Below are positions 7,562 through 16,535 of a stretch of DNA of 64,000 nucleotides, piece after piece (position 1 is the first letter of the stretch; every line of letters starts with the position of its first letter). The notes beneath the pieces were generated by a model that did not search any database, had not been told where the DNA came from, and worked only from the letters and a program-made list of their open reading frames with translations. The position numbers and the translations under genes are program-made. Origin of the DNA: Planctomycetes bacterium MalM25 (GTDB lineage: Bacteria > Planctomycetota > Planctomycetia > Pirellulales > Lacipirellulaceae); NCBI GenBank assembly GCA_007745835.1, contig CP036424.1, positions 1,139,001 to 1,203,000 of the forward strand. The letters run 5' to 3'.

Positions 7562-9289
7562 CTAATCCGCGTCCGACCCGGCGAGGATCGCCTCGGCGGC
7601 GGCGAGGACCTCGTCCGTCTCGTCGCTGGGAGGCAGCAACGCGACCACGGCTTGGGCGATCGCCTGGCGGGTCTCGAGCCGCGACTCGGGCAGCCCCTTA
7701 GCGGCGGTCAGCTTCTTGCCGCAGAACTCAGCGAGCTGCTTCCTCTCCTCACGTGCCGCCCGTCGGAGCCGGTTCGCCTCGCCGCGGGCGAGCAGCGAGA
7801 GCTCGATCTGCTTCGTTGAGTCGTCCCCGATGCGGATCAACTCGGCGAGCGCGTCGAACAGGTCCGCGGCGGCGGCCGGGTCTTCGCCCGACAGACGGGA
7901 CGCCCGCTGCAAGAGGATCTCTTCGGACGAGGCCTCGCGCTCGCGGAGGCCGCTGTAACGGGCGAGCTGCAATCGACGGCGTAGCTGTTCGAGCCGGAGC
8001 TTCTTCCCCCAGTTGGCGACCTCCTCGGCCCGTGCGTCGAACGGGAATCGCTCGGCGAAGTCCTCGACCGCCTGGATCGCCCGCGTGTTGGGGTCGCGTT
8101 TCTCGGTGGCCTGCTGGACGCGGGCGTGGAGCGCGTCGGCCGAGGCGGGACGCATCAGCCACCAACCGACCCCGCCGAGCATGCCGATCGCGACCAGCAG
8201 GACCAGAGCCTGTCCGACGATCGAGGACCAGGGCGCCGAGGAGTCGCCGCGCCCGTCGATCGACTCGATCGCCGTGTACCTCGCCCCCGAAGCGGCCGGT
8301 CCGTTGAGCGAGCTCTCGACGACGGGCTTCTCGAAGTCGGACGTCTCGCGCGCGTCGCGCGTCACGGCGTACGCCAGCTCGTCGGCGGCGGACGAGGAAC
8401 CCGATTCGATCTCGCTGGCCGCCGGGGTTTCGCCGGTCTGGTAGACCTCGAAGTCGTCCGCCGCGACACGCGCCAACGCCTGGCTCATCGCCTCGATCCG
8501 GCGGGCGACGACGATCGTGTTGGGGAAGCGTTCGGTCGGGTCCTTCTCCAGCATCCTCGCGATGATCCGCTCCAGTTCCTGGGGCGTGTCGGGTGCGAAG
8601 CGGCGGACCGGCTCGGGGATGGCGAAGCGCTGCAGCTGGAGCATCGCGGCCAAGTCTTGCGCCCGGAAAGGGGGCCGCCCCGCGAGCAGCGCGTACATCA
8701 CGCCGCCCAGGCTGTACTGGTCGCACCGGGCGGTGACCGGAGTGCCGGCGGCCTGCTCGGGGGCCATGTAGTCGGCCGTGCCGAGGACGCCCCCCGCGAT
8801 GGTCACGCCGGTCGCCCCGAAGACGCGCGCGATCCCGAAGTCGGCCAACTTCGCCTGGCCCCGGCTCGACAGCAGGATGTTGGCCGGCTTGATGTCCCGG
8901 TGGATGACGCCGTGATCGTGGGCGTGCTTGAGAGCGCGACAGACTTGCAGGGTGATCTGGCAGGTCTCGCGCCAATCGAACCGGCGGCCGTTCTTCAGCT
9001 CCTCGTCGAGGCTCGATCCCTCGACCAGCTCCATCGCGTAGAAGAGCGAGCCCTCCTCTTCGCCGTGACCGTACAGCCGCACGATGCCGGCGTGGCGGAG
9101 CGCCTTGAGCGATTCGACCTCCGCCTGGAACCGGTCGCGGAAGCCCTCGGCGGCGGCGAGGTGCGGGCTGAGCACCTTCACGGCGACGACTTCCTTGGTC
9201 TCTTCGTGCACCGCACGGTAGACCGCCCCCATGCCGCCTTTGCCCAGCGGTTCGCCGATCTGATAGGGGCCGAGTTGCTCGGGTTGCAT
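7562..9289 (-). CDS. Membrane-anchored Ser/Thr protein kinase (PknB type)
   Basis: A 575-aa Hanks-type kinase. The glycine loop GKGGMGAVY starts at about residue 16, the ATP lysine is K38, the catalytic loop HRDIKPAN places D132, DFG is at 150-152 and the activation segment ends in APEQ. The kinase domain ends near residue 270. A low-complexity linker follows, then one transmembrane segment at about 357-380 (VLLVAIGMLGGVGWW) and an extracytoplasmic helical region rich in Arg and Glu to the end. The topology fits a receptor-like kinase with an outside sensor of unknown ligand. No phosphatase gene is adjacent; a FHA protein lies 51 kb away. Confidence 0.93.
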   Translation of the reverse strand: MQPEQLGPYQIGEPLGKGGMGAVYRAVHEETKEVVAVKVLSPHLAAAEGFRDRFQAEVESLKALRHAGIVRLYGHGEEEGSLFYAMELVEGSSLDEELKNGRRFDWRETCQITLQVCRALKHAHDHGVIHRDIKPANILLSSRGQAKLADFGIARVFGATGVTIAGGVLGTADYMAPEQAAGTPVTARCDQYSLGGVMYALLAGRPPFRAQDLAAMLQLQRFAIPEPVRRFAPDTPQELERIIARMLEKDPTERFPNTIVVARRIEAMSQALARVAADDFEVYQTGETPAASEIESGSSSAADELAYAVTRDARETSDFEKPVVESSLNGPAASGARYTAIESIDGRGDSSAPWSSIVGQALVLLVAIGMLGGVGWWLMRPASADALHARVQQATEKRDPNTRAIQAVEDFAERFPFDARAEEVANWGKKLRLEQLRRRLQLARYSGLREREASSEEILLQRASRLSGEDPAAAADLFDALAELIRIGDDSTKQIELSLLARGEANRLRRAAREERKQLAEFCGKKLTAAKGLPESRLETRQAIAQAVVALLPPSDETDEVLAAAEAILAGSDAD

Positions 9290-9445
9290 GAGCTTGCGGA
9301 AGCGAGTTGCGAGAAGCCTCCAGCGTAAGCCGACCGAGCCGTCACAGCTAGCTAGCGGCGTCGATCCGCCTTGCCGCGAGCGGGCCTGAGCCGCTAGAAG
9401 GCCCAGCGGATAGGTTTTTCCCTCTCCGAGGACCGAGAACTCGCT

Positions 9446-10165
9446 ATGACGCCTTTTATCCTCCTCCTGATCACCGCCGCGGGTGACCCCTCACCCGCCG
9501 CTGTCGAGACGGTTCGCTACGAGACCGAAGCCCCCGTCTCGGCCCCCGCGCCGAATACGCCAACCGAGACCGCGCCCGCCTCGTTCCAGCAACGGCTGGC
9601 GGCGCTCGACCTCGCGTTGTCGAAGACGGTGGTTGAGAGCCCCGAACGGTGGCGGCTCGATCGCCTCCGGCGCGAAGCCGACACGCTCCGCTCGGAAGCC
9701 GCCAACGCCACCGAGCGGGCCGCCGCCGCGGCGATCGCCGACCGGATCGACCGTTTCGCGTCGATCTCTCGGCGGCACCGCAACCTGGCCGCCACCGCCG
9801 ACGGCTGGCGCAAGCCCGACCGGCTGGCGAAGAACGGGCCGGACGCGTCGCCCCGTGTGGAGACCCGGTCCCGGCTGGCTCCCCAGGTCCGACTGACCAA
9901 GTCGTCCGCCGGCTCGCGTCACGACGCGAGCGGTGTGCTGCGGCCCGTGGTGTCGAAGCGGCCGGGCGCGCCGAAGTACGCGGTCGTGGACGACAAGGGA
10001 CGCATCGCCGCCCTGGTCACGCCGACCGAGAAGACCGAGCCTCGCCTCGCGAAGCTGGTCGGCAAGCGAGTCGGACTCAACGGTCAGCGCGGCTACTTGA
10101 CCGACCTGAAGCGTGAGCACGTCGTCGCCGAGCGGGTGACCCCGTTGAGCACGCTCCGCCGCTAG
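9446..10165 (+). CDS. Exported protein of unknown function with C-terminal SH3-like segment
   Basis: A 239-aa protein that I cannot assign to a named family. The first residues (MTPFILLLITAAGD) form a short hydrophobic signal-like stretch. A Thr/Pro-rich linker and an Arg/Ala-rich helical region (about 50-115) follow. The last 60 residues (YAVVDDKGRIAALVTPTE, then LVGKRVGLNGQRGYL) look like a small beta-barrel of SH3/KOW type. It is transcribed divergently from the kinase gene. Its TAG stop overlaps the TAG stop of the convergent next gene in the palindrome CTAG at 10162-10165. Confidence 0.7.
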   Translation: MTPFILLLITAAGDPSPAAVETVRYETEAPVSAPAPNTPTETAPASFQQRLAALDLALSKTVVESPERWRLDRLRREADTLRSEAANATERAAAAAIADRIDRFASISRRHRNLAATADGWRKPDRLAKNGPDASPRVETRSRLAPQVRLTKSSAGSRHDASGVLRPVVSKRPGAPKYAVVDDKGRIAALVTPTEKTEPRLAKLVGKRVGLNGQRGYLTDLKREHVVAERVTPLSTLRR

Positions 10166-11457
10166 CGGAGGCGTTGCCGCAGAGGCTCGGCGAGGCGACC
10201 GACCCGCGGGTCTTGGTCCTGCGAGGCGAGCTCCCAAGCGGCGCGCACCAACGGCCTGCTCGCCGAGCTGCCCAACGCGGAGATCGCCGCCGCCCGGACC
10301 TCGGGCGAGGTGTCTTCGGCCAGGACGAGCAGCAGCCGTGCGGTGTCGCCGGTTTGCGCTGTAAGCAACCGCTCCGCTAACGCCACCCGCCGCGCCGCGT
10401 GCGGCGAGAGGAGGGCGTCGAGGTGACGGCGGTCAACCGCCCGGAATCCCCGCGAAGAGAGCTCGGTCCCGATCGCTTCAAGACGGACCTCGGTCTCGGA
10501 TCGGAGCTCTGGTTCGCTGCTGGGCGCCCGCGTCGGCCCCGACGCGGAAGCGGTCTCTTGCTCGGCGGATAGCGCGTCGGCCAGTCGCACGTAGGCGGCG
10601 AGCAACTCGCGGTCCGCCTGATCGGCTAGAGTTCGTGGGAGTGGGGGCGTCTCTTCGGTGAGCGGCTCCGTTGGTTCCACATGGCGCCAGTCGGGGGACC
10701 AAACTTCTGGTTCACGCGGCAGGGATTGCGGCTGGGGCGCGGCGGCTCGGGCGCGGGGTGTCGCGACGATTTTCAACGGCTCGGGCTTCAACGGCTCGGG
10801 CGGGGCGGGGGGAGTTTGCCTTTGGGGGGCCGGGGCAGGTGACGCAGTTGCGTGTTGGGGTTCAGCCGTTGTGGCGAGGGGCGTCTCGGGCTCTGGGGTG
10901 AGCGGTGGCGCGATCGGCTCTACAGGTGAGGGCTCGGTCTCACGCCGTCGTGTGCGGCTCGCCAGGACAGCGAGCGTGTCGTCCGCTTCGATCAGCAGGG
11001 CGACCCGGTCCTCAAGCGACAGCGTGGACAGGCCACCAGTGAGCCGGCGGATCAACCACTCGGCCCAGAGGGCGCCCTCATCGGTCGGCGGAGTGTCGAG
11101 TTCCCTCACGCCCGCCAACGCAGCGCTGACGGTCTCTCGGAGGGCGGCTGTCTGACCTCCGCCGGCGGCCGAGACGGCGCGATCGATCCGGGCGGCGGCC
11201 ACCTCGCGAGCCCGGTCGGCCGCGGCCGCCTCGCCGGAGATTGCGGTCGGGAGGATCACTTCGGTCCAGTCGCGTCGGACGTCCGCCACGGCGAAGCTGA
11301 GGCCGGCATCGGCTTGCCGTCGGGCCTCCGCGGCCAGGCGTTGATCGACCAGCCACCAGGCGACCGACGCCAGGCCGGCGACCGCGAGCGAAGCCAGCGC
11401 GAAGCGTCTCAGACGCTGGCGCCAGACGGCGGGGAGGTTGAGCCATCGTTTCCACAT
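10162..11457 (-). CDS. Single-pass membrane protein with Pro-rich linker and HEAT-like C-terminus
   Basis: A 431-aa protein of unknown function. After a basic cytoplasmic N-terminus (MWKRWLNLPAVWRQRLRRF) there is one membrane helix (about residues 20-38). A helical region follows, then a strongly Pro/Glu/Thr-rich linker (about 185-290). The C-terminal 60 residues read like HEAT repeats (DTSPEVRAAAISALGSSASR and QDPRVGRLAEPLRQRLR). The ATG at 11455-11457 has GGGAG about 11 nt upstream and is preferred to a start 9 codons earlier. The linker gives unusual G/T-rich plus-strand sequence at 10700-10900. Confidence 0.72.
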   Translation of the reverse strand: MWKRWLNLPAVWRQRLRRFALASLAVAGLASVAWWLVDQRLAAEARRQADAGLSFAVADVRRDWTEVILPTAISGEAAAADRAREVAAARIDRAVSAAGGGQTAALRETVSAALAGVRELDTPPTDEGALWAEWLIRRLTGGLSTLSLEDRVALLIEADDTLAVLASRTRRRETEPSPVEPIAPPLTPEPETPLATTAEPQHATASPAPAPQRQTPPAPPEPLKPEPLKIVATPRARAAAPQPQSLPREPEVWSPDWRHVEPTEPLTEETPPLPRTLADQADRELLAAYVRLADALSAEQETASASGPTRAPSSEPELRSETEVRLEAIGTELSSRGFRAVDRRHLDALLSPHAARRVALAERLLTAQTGDTARLLLVLAEDTSPEVRAAAISALGSSASRPLVRAAWELASQDQDPRVGRLAEPLRQRLR

Positions 11458-11644
11458 GGCGGAGAGTCTCCCGAAGCGCGGCACGCCGCGGCAAGGCCGA
11501 TCGGGCCGCTAGCAACGCCGTCGTGCCGACTATCCCTCACGCCGCGGCCCCCTCACGACCGAAACCATCCTTCGGACTGATACATTCGGCACGGTCGCCC
11601 CTCGCGGGCGGCCCGTGCCACGCCGTAGCCCTGGGGGGGAGCGT

Positions 11645-12523
11645 ATGGCGGGTCGACCGGGGGGGTCGGGCTGCGCGAGAAGGCTGCGATTCGGAGCGTC
11701 GCCGATTGGCGCCGCGCTCGTGATCTGTCTGTTCGTGACCAGCCCGCTGAACGCCGCTGACAAGGGCGGTGGTGATCGCGCCGCGAAAGAAGCGGCGCGG
11801 CGTGCTATCCCGTGGCGGGTGCTCCGCGGCGAGGACCGCCAGGCCGTTGATCGCATCGTCGGCGACGCCACCCTCTACCGGCAGTTGCCCACCCGCGTCA
11901 TCGATTGCGACCCCGAGCTGTTCGCCTACCTGGTGGACCATCCCGAAGTGGTGGTCGATGTTTGGCGCGTGATGGGCGTGAGTCGGCTGGAACTCGAAGC
12001 GAAGGGCCCCGGGACCTACCGAGCGACCGACGCCGCCGGAGCCGTGGGCGACGTGCGGGTGCTGCACCGCGAGGGGGGGGGAGCCGATCCGCTCCGCCTG
12101 CTGGTGCTGGCCGACGGCGCCTACCAGACCCCGCCGATGCCCGCGACGATCCGCGGCAGCAGCGTGCTGCTCATGCGGGCCGACGCCACGCAGGAGGCCA
12201 ACGGCCGCACCTACATGACCGTCCGGCTCGATTCGTTCGTCCGCTTCGACCGCCCGGCGACCGAACTCGTCGCCCGCACGCTGAAGCCCCTGATCGTCCG
12301 CACGGCGGACCACAACTTCATCGAGACGATGCGGTTCGTCTCGCTCTTCTCTCGCACCGCCGAGACCAACCCGGACGGCATGCAGCGTCTGGCGTCGCGG
12401 CTGGACGGCGTCGACGCGACGACGCGACGCGAGTTCGCCCTCGCCTGCCACCAGACCGCCACCCGCAGCGAGCGGCGCCAGCGGGCGCGGGTCGCCGTGC
12501 GTCAGCCGGCGAACTGGCGATAG
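11645..12523 (+). CDS. Exported protein of unknown function
   Basis: A 292-aa protein with no family that I recognise. An Arg-rich N-terminus precedes a hydrophobic export segment (GAALVICLFVTSPLNAAD at about 22-39), so it is probably secreted. The mature part is mixed alpha/beta with conserved-looking pieces such as DCDPELFAYLVDHPEVVVDV and HNFIETMRFVSLFSRTAETN, the latter near the C-terminus. The ATG at 11645 follows a GGGGGGAG ribosome-binding site by 4 nt; a GTG 30 nt upstream is less likely. Codon use resembles that of its neighbours. Confidence 0.75.
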   Translation: MAGRPGGSGCARRLRFGASPIGAALVICLFVTSPLNAADKGGGDRAAKEAARRAIPWRVLRGEDRQAVDRIVGDATLYRQLPTRVIDCDPELFAYLVDHPEVVVDVWRVMGVSRLELEAKGPGTYRATDAAGAVGDVRVLHREGGGADPLRLLVLADGAYQTPPMPATIRGSSVLLMRADATQEANGRTYMTVRLDSFVRFDRPATELVARTLKPLIVRTADHNFIETMRFVSLFSRTAETNPDGMQRLASRLDGVDATTRREFALACHQTATRSERRQRARVAVRQPANWR

Positions 12524-12658
12524 CGACGGAAGCGATCGGACGGTAAGCGGGGCCACCCTCCCGAGCCTTCAGGCGGCTCGACCCAGGGGACGTGGTGGCC
12601 TCGCCGGCCGTCAGGGCGTACAACGCAGGGGTACCCGCCCCCCTACGGAGCCCCACGG

Positions 12659-13909
12659 ATGCTTGCCGCCCGGATGTTCGCTTGCCTTGCGTTGGTTGTT
12701 GTTGCCCAAATCGCTCCGGCCCAAGACTGGCCGCAATGGCGCGGCCCGACCGGTGACAACCACGCGCCAGCGGGCGCGACCGCCCCGGTCGCTTGGTCGG
12801 AGGACACCGGCCTCGCGTGGAGGACGCCGATCCCCGGCAGAGGGCACTCCTCGCCGACGCTGGTCGGCCCGCGGATCTACCTGACAACAGCGGATGAAGA
12901 GTCGCGGACCCAATCGCTGTTGGTTCTCGATCGCGCGACGGGTAGCTTGCTCAAGGAGACGCTCACTCATCGGGGCGGTCTTCCCGAGCAGATTCACAAC
13001 AACAACACCCACGCCAGCCCGACGGTCGCCTCGGATGGCCAGCGCGTCTTCGCTCTCTTCTGCAACAACGACGCCGCGATGGTCACGGCCTACGACCTCG
13101 ACGGGAACCAGCTGTGGCAGTCGCGTGCCGGCGGGTTCGACCCCCAGCAGTACGAGTTCGGCTTCGGCTCCTCGCCCCGCCTCGTTGATGGCCTCTTGGT
13201 CCTCTCCACCGAGTACGACGGCCCCGAGAGCGGCCTCTACGCGCTCGACCCGGCGACCGGCCAGTCGGTTTGGAAGACGCCGCGCGTTAAGCAGCTCTCC
13301 TACTCCACGCCCGCGGTCGCCAACCTGGGCGGCCGGAACCAGCTGCTGATGAGCGGCAACTACAGCCTCGCTTCCTACGACGCGGCCTCGGGCAAACAGC
13401 TGTGGGAGACCGAGGGATCCGCCCGGGCGACCTGCGGCACGATGGTCTGGGACGAGAAGCTCGGCCTCGGCTTCGCGAGCGGCGGCTACCCCAACCAGTT
13501 CACGTTGGCGGTCGATCTCGGCGGCGACCACCGCATCGCCTGGCAGAACGGCGTGAAGTGCTACGAGCAGTCGATGCTGGTCGTTGACGGTTACTTGTAC
13601 GGCGTCTCGGACAAGGGGATCGCGTACTGCTGGCGGGGCGCCGACGGCCAAGAGATGTGGAAGGAGCGGCTCGGCGGCGGTTTCAGTTCGTCGCCCGTGC
13701 TGGTGGACGGCAAGATCTACGTGACCAGCGAGAAGGGAGCCACGCACGTCTACCAGGCGACCCCCGAGCGATTCGTCCGCCTCGGACGCAATCTGCTGGG
13801 CGACAGCGGCTTCGCCACTCCCACCCCCGCCGATGGCCGACTGTACCATCGCTACGCGAAGGGCAAGAACGGTGTACGGCAGGAGTACGTTGTGGCGATC
13901 GGGCAGTGA
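12659..13909 (+). CDS. Secreted PQQ-like (BamB-type) beta-propeller protein
   Basis: A 416-aa exported protein. The signal peptide covers about residues 1-22 (ending QIAPAQ), followed by DWPQWRGPTGDNHA, the usual opening of planctomycete PQQ-like propellers. Repeated blade motifs of the type LDPATG--VW are visible: VLDRATGSLL, ALDPATGQSVWKTP and SYDAASGKQLWETE. The fold resembles quinoprotein dehydrogenases and the scaffold protein BamB. Quinone-binding residues cannot be confirmed, so enzymatic activity is not claimed. It ends 47 nt before polX on the same strand. Confidence 0.88.
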   Translation: MLAARMFACLALVVVAQIAPAQDWPQWRGPTGDNHAPAGATAPVAWSEDTGLAWRTPIPGRGHSSPTLVGPRIYLTTADEESRTQSLLVLDRATGSLLKETLTHRGGLPEQIHNNNTHASPTVASDGQRVFALFCNNDAAMVTAYDLDGNQLWQSRAGGFDPQQYEFGFGSSPRLVDGLLVLSTEYDGPESGLYALDPATGQSVWKTPRVKQLSYSTPAVANLGGRNQLLMSGNYSLASYDAASGKQLWETEGSARATCGTMVWDEKLGLGFASGGYPNQFTLAVDLGGDHRIAWQNGVKCYEQSMLVVDGYLYGVSDKGIAYCWRGADGQEMWKERLGGGFSSSPVLVDGKIYVTSEKGATHVYQATPERFVRLGRNLLGDSGFATPTPADGRLYHRYAKGKNGVRQEYVVAIGQ

Positions 13910-13956
13910 GAGCTGATCGCTGACAGCTGACCGCCAACCCCACTACAATCTCGGTC

Positions 13957-15705
13957 ATGACCAACCGAGAGATCGCCGCCGCGCTGGAAGAAGTCGCCGA
14001 CCTGCTTGAGTTCCAGGGCGCCAATCCGTTCCGGGTGCGTGCCTACCGCAACGGGGCCCGCCGGGTGGGCGACGCCTCCGCGTCGCTCGCCGGGGTGGTC
14101 GAGGAATCGGGGGCGAAGGCGCTCACGGAGATCGACGGCGTCGGCAAGGACCTCGCCGAGAAGATCGCCGAGCTGGCCACCAGCGGATCGCTCGCGATGC
14201 TCGACGAGCTCCGCGAGCAGGTCCCGCCCGGCGTGCTGAAGCTGTTGCGCGTGCCAGGGCTCGGGCCGAAGAAGGCGGCCGTGCTGCACAAGGAGCTGGG
14301 CGTCGCCACGCTCGACCAGCTGAAGGCCGCTTGCGAGGCCCAGCAGGTCCGCGCCCTCAAGGGCTTCGGCAAGAAGACCGAGGAGACGATCCTCGCGGGC
14401 GTCGAGCTGGCGGAGCGCGCTGGCGACCGGACCCGCTGGGCCGACGCCGACACGGTCGTGGAGCGGCTGCTCGCGCACTTCGACGGCTTGGAGGCGGTGA
14501 AACGCCGCGCCCCCGCCGGCAGCTACCGCCGCGGCAAGGAGACCGTTGGCGATCTCGACCTGCTCGTGGATGTCGGGGAGGAAATGGACGCGGAAACCGT
14601 CGCCCAAGTCATGGACCGCTTCGGCGAGTTCGAGGGCGTCGCCGAGGTGATCGCCCGGGGCGACACGAAGATGTCCGTCCGACTAGCCGCTTCTTCAGGA
14701 TACGGCGACCTACAGATCGACCTCCGCTGCGTTCCGACCGAGTCCTATGGCGCGGCGCTTCAGTACTTCACCGGCTCGAAAGAGCACAACGTCGAGGTCC
14801 GCGGCCGCGCGAAGGGGCTCGGCCTCAAGGTGAACGAGTGGGGCGTCTTCAAGGAGGACGACACCCGCGTCGCCGGCGATACGGAGGAGGGCGTCTACGC
14901 CGCGCTCGGGTTGCCTTGCTTCCCGCCCGAGCTGCGCGAGAACCGCCGCGAGTTCGAGCTCGCCGGCGACCCGCCCCGGCTGATCGAGCTGTCCGACCTG
15001 CGCGGCGACCTGCACATGCACACCACCGCGACCGACGGCAAGGCGACGCTCCGCGAGATGGTCGCCGCCGCACGGGAGCGGGGCCTCGAGTACATCGCGA
15101 TCACCGACCACTCCAAGCGGGTCACGATGGCCCACGGCCTCGACGAGACGCGGCTCCGCGAGCAGTGGGCGGAGATCGATCGCATGAACGAGGAACTCCA
15201 AGCCGAAGGGACCAACTTCCGGGTGCTCAAGGGGATCGAGTGCGACATCCTCGAGAGCGGCCCGATGGACTTGGCGGACGAGGTGCTCGCCGAGGCCGAC
15301 TGGGTCATCGCCAGCCTGCACTACGGGCAGAACCAACCGCGGGCGAAGATCATGGAGCGGCTGCTGGGAGCGGTGGCGCACCCGAGCGTGTCGATCATCG
15401 CGCACCCGACCGGCCGGCTGATCGGACGCCGGGCTTCGTACGACGTCGAGGTGAACGAACTGATCGCCGCCGCCGCCGAGCACGGCAAGATGCTCGAGCT
15501 GAACGCGAACCCGGCTCGGCTTGACCTGGACGACGTCCATTGCGCGGCGGCTAAGGAGGCGGGCGTGCCGATCGTCATCTCCTCCGACGCCCACAGCCCC
15601 ACGGGCCTCGACGTCCTCCGCTACGGCGTGCTGCAGGCGCGGCGGGCCGGGCTGACCGCTGAGGACGTGGCGAACACACAAGAGTTATCATGGTTCAGCG
15701 CGTAG
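13957..15705 (+). CDS. polX: Family X DNA polymerase / 3'-5' exonuclease (PolX)
   Basis: A 582-aa bacterial PolX, a gap-filling repair polymerase joined to a PHP-domain exonuclease. The N-terminal helix-hairpin-helix region has LTEIDGVGKDLAEKI and LRVPGLGPKKAAVLH. The nucleotidyl-transferase core contains GSYRRGKETVGDLDLLV with the two aspartates that bind metal, and a third acidic site in DLQIDLRCVP. The PHP domain starts near residue 345 with DLHMHTTATDGK and includes AITDHS, HPTGR and the closing SSDAHSP. Length and domain order are normal, and the metal ligands recognised here are present. Confidence 0.96.
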   Translation: MTNREIAAALEEVADLLEFQGANPFRVRAYRNGARRVGDASASLAGVVEESGAKALTEIDGVGKDLAEKIAELATSGSLAMLDELREQVPPGVLKLLRVPGLGPKKAAVLHKELGVATLDQLKAACEAQQVRALKGFGKKTEETILAGVELAERAGDRTRWADADTVVERLLAHFDGLEAVKRRAPAGSYRRGKETVGDLDLLVDVGEEMDAETVAQVMDRFGEFEGVAEVIARGDTKMSVRLAASSGYGDLQIDLRCVPTESYGAALQYFTGSKEHNVEVRGRAKGLGLKVNEWGVFKEDDTRVAGDTEEGVYAALGLPCFPPELRENRREFELAGDPPRLIELSDLRGDLHMHTTATDGKATLREMVAAARERGLEYIAITDHSKRVTMAHGLDETRLREQWAEIDRMNEELQAEGTNFRVLKGIECDILESGPMDLADEVLAEADWVIASLHYGQNQPRAKIMERLLGAVAHPSVSIIAHPTGRLIGRRASYDVEVNELIAAAAEHGKMLELNANPARLDLDDVHCAAAKEAGVPIVISSDAHSPTGLDVLRYGVLQARRAGLTAEDVANTQELSWFSA

Positions 15706-15746
15706 GCGAGCCATCGACACCATTCGTCGGACTCGGATGAGTCTCA

Positions 15747-15766
15747 CCCACGACTGACGTCGTGGG
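15747..15766. repeat. Short perfect hairpin between polX and a lipoprotein gene
   Basis: CCCACGAC and GTCGTGGG form a perfect 8-bp stem with a TGAC loop. It starts 42 nt after the polX stop and has no T-run. Further stems are possible at 15824-15845 (GGCAAA with TTTGCC) and 15852-15866 (GCCG with CGGC), so the 226-nt gap may be a structured leader for the lipoprotein gene at 15932. Confidence 0.5.
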
Positions 15767-15931
15767 CTCGCCGTATGGCTCCGCCGGCTTCGCGTCTCTG
15801 CGCAAGCCCTTCTTGGCAGCCTGGGCAAACCCTGCGGATTTTGCCGAAGGCGCCGGCTGAATCGGCCGATACCCCTTAGGCGTCGCTCTCCCGCGTTGGG
15901 GGAGGCGGCCGGCTTCTCTGACGGAATCACA

Positions 15932-16354
15932 ATGCGTTTGGCCCTTTCAATCAGCGTGGCGGCGACGGCAGTGCTGGCGTCCGGTTGCGCTTTGGGCCCG
16001 CATGCCGGGGGGCATTCCGTCACCCACGACGTGGCCGGTTACTTCCAACGGGAGTGGCCCCTGGCCGGGCCTCCCGTGATCCCGCCGGACGCCTGTCAGG
16101 GCTCGTGCAGCTGCTGTGGCGGGGGCCGGGGTGGCTCGTGCCTCGGCGATACCGAGCCGAGGGTCTGGGAGGACGATTGGGACCAACCGGGTCGCGGTCC
16201 GTACGGGAACGGCTACGCGCCCGACCCGCCGCCGGCGGTCCCGCTCGAGGCCGGTTCGCCGGGGCGTTTCTTCCCGGTTCCGACGCGTGAGCCGTTCGCG
16301 CCGCCAGGGCCTTCTGAAGTTGGATTTGGGCCGATGGCGAAAGCCGCGGGCTAA
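15932..16354 (+). CDS. Small Pro/Gly-rich lipoprotein
   Basis: A 140-aa predicted lipoprotein. The signal peptide MRLALSISVAATAVLASGC ends in a lipobox (LASGC, with the lipidated cysteine about residue 19). The mature part is rich in Gly, Pro and Cys, with a dense cysteine cluster CQGSCSCCGGGRGGSC that could bind metal or form disulfides. No known family is recognised. The frame is open for 12 codons upstream, but the ATG at 15932 starts exactly at the signal peptide. It stands alone, about 180 nt before the HtrA-type gene. Confidence 0.78.
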   Translation: MRLALSISVAATAVLASGCALGPHAGGHSVTHDVAGYFQREWPLAGPPVIPPDACQGSCSCCGGGRGGSCLGDTEPRVWEDDWDQPGRGPYGNGYAPDPPPAVPLEAGSPGRFFPVPTREPFAPPGPSEVGFGPMAKAAG

Positions 16355-16535
16355 CGGGTGTCAATCTGGGGCGTCTGTGAGGGGGGCTGAATCTGCGGCT
16401 GGAGAGGAATCTGCGGAGGACCGATCGACGATCGTGCCGACCGCATGGATCGGCCGGTTGTAGGGAATCCCCACGCGAAGCTAGTTCGCGTGCGATCCCG
16501 GCCGCCCGCGACGCTCCCGCCCGTAGTCGTAACGC

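Noticed and set aside
12611-13849. A 412-codon minus-strand frame opposite the PQQ-like propeller
   Set aside because: Antisense shadow; the plus-strand protein has a signal peptide and blade repeats, while the antisense product has neither.
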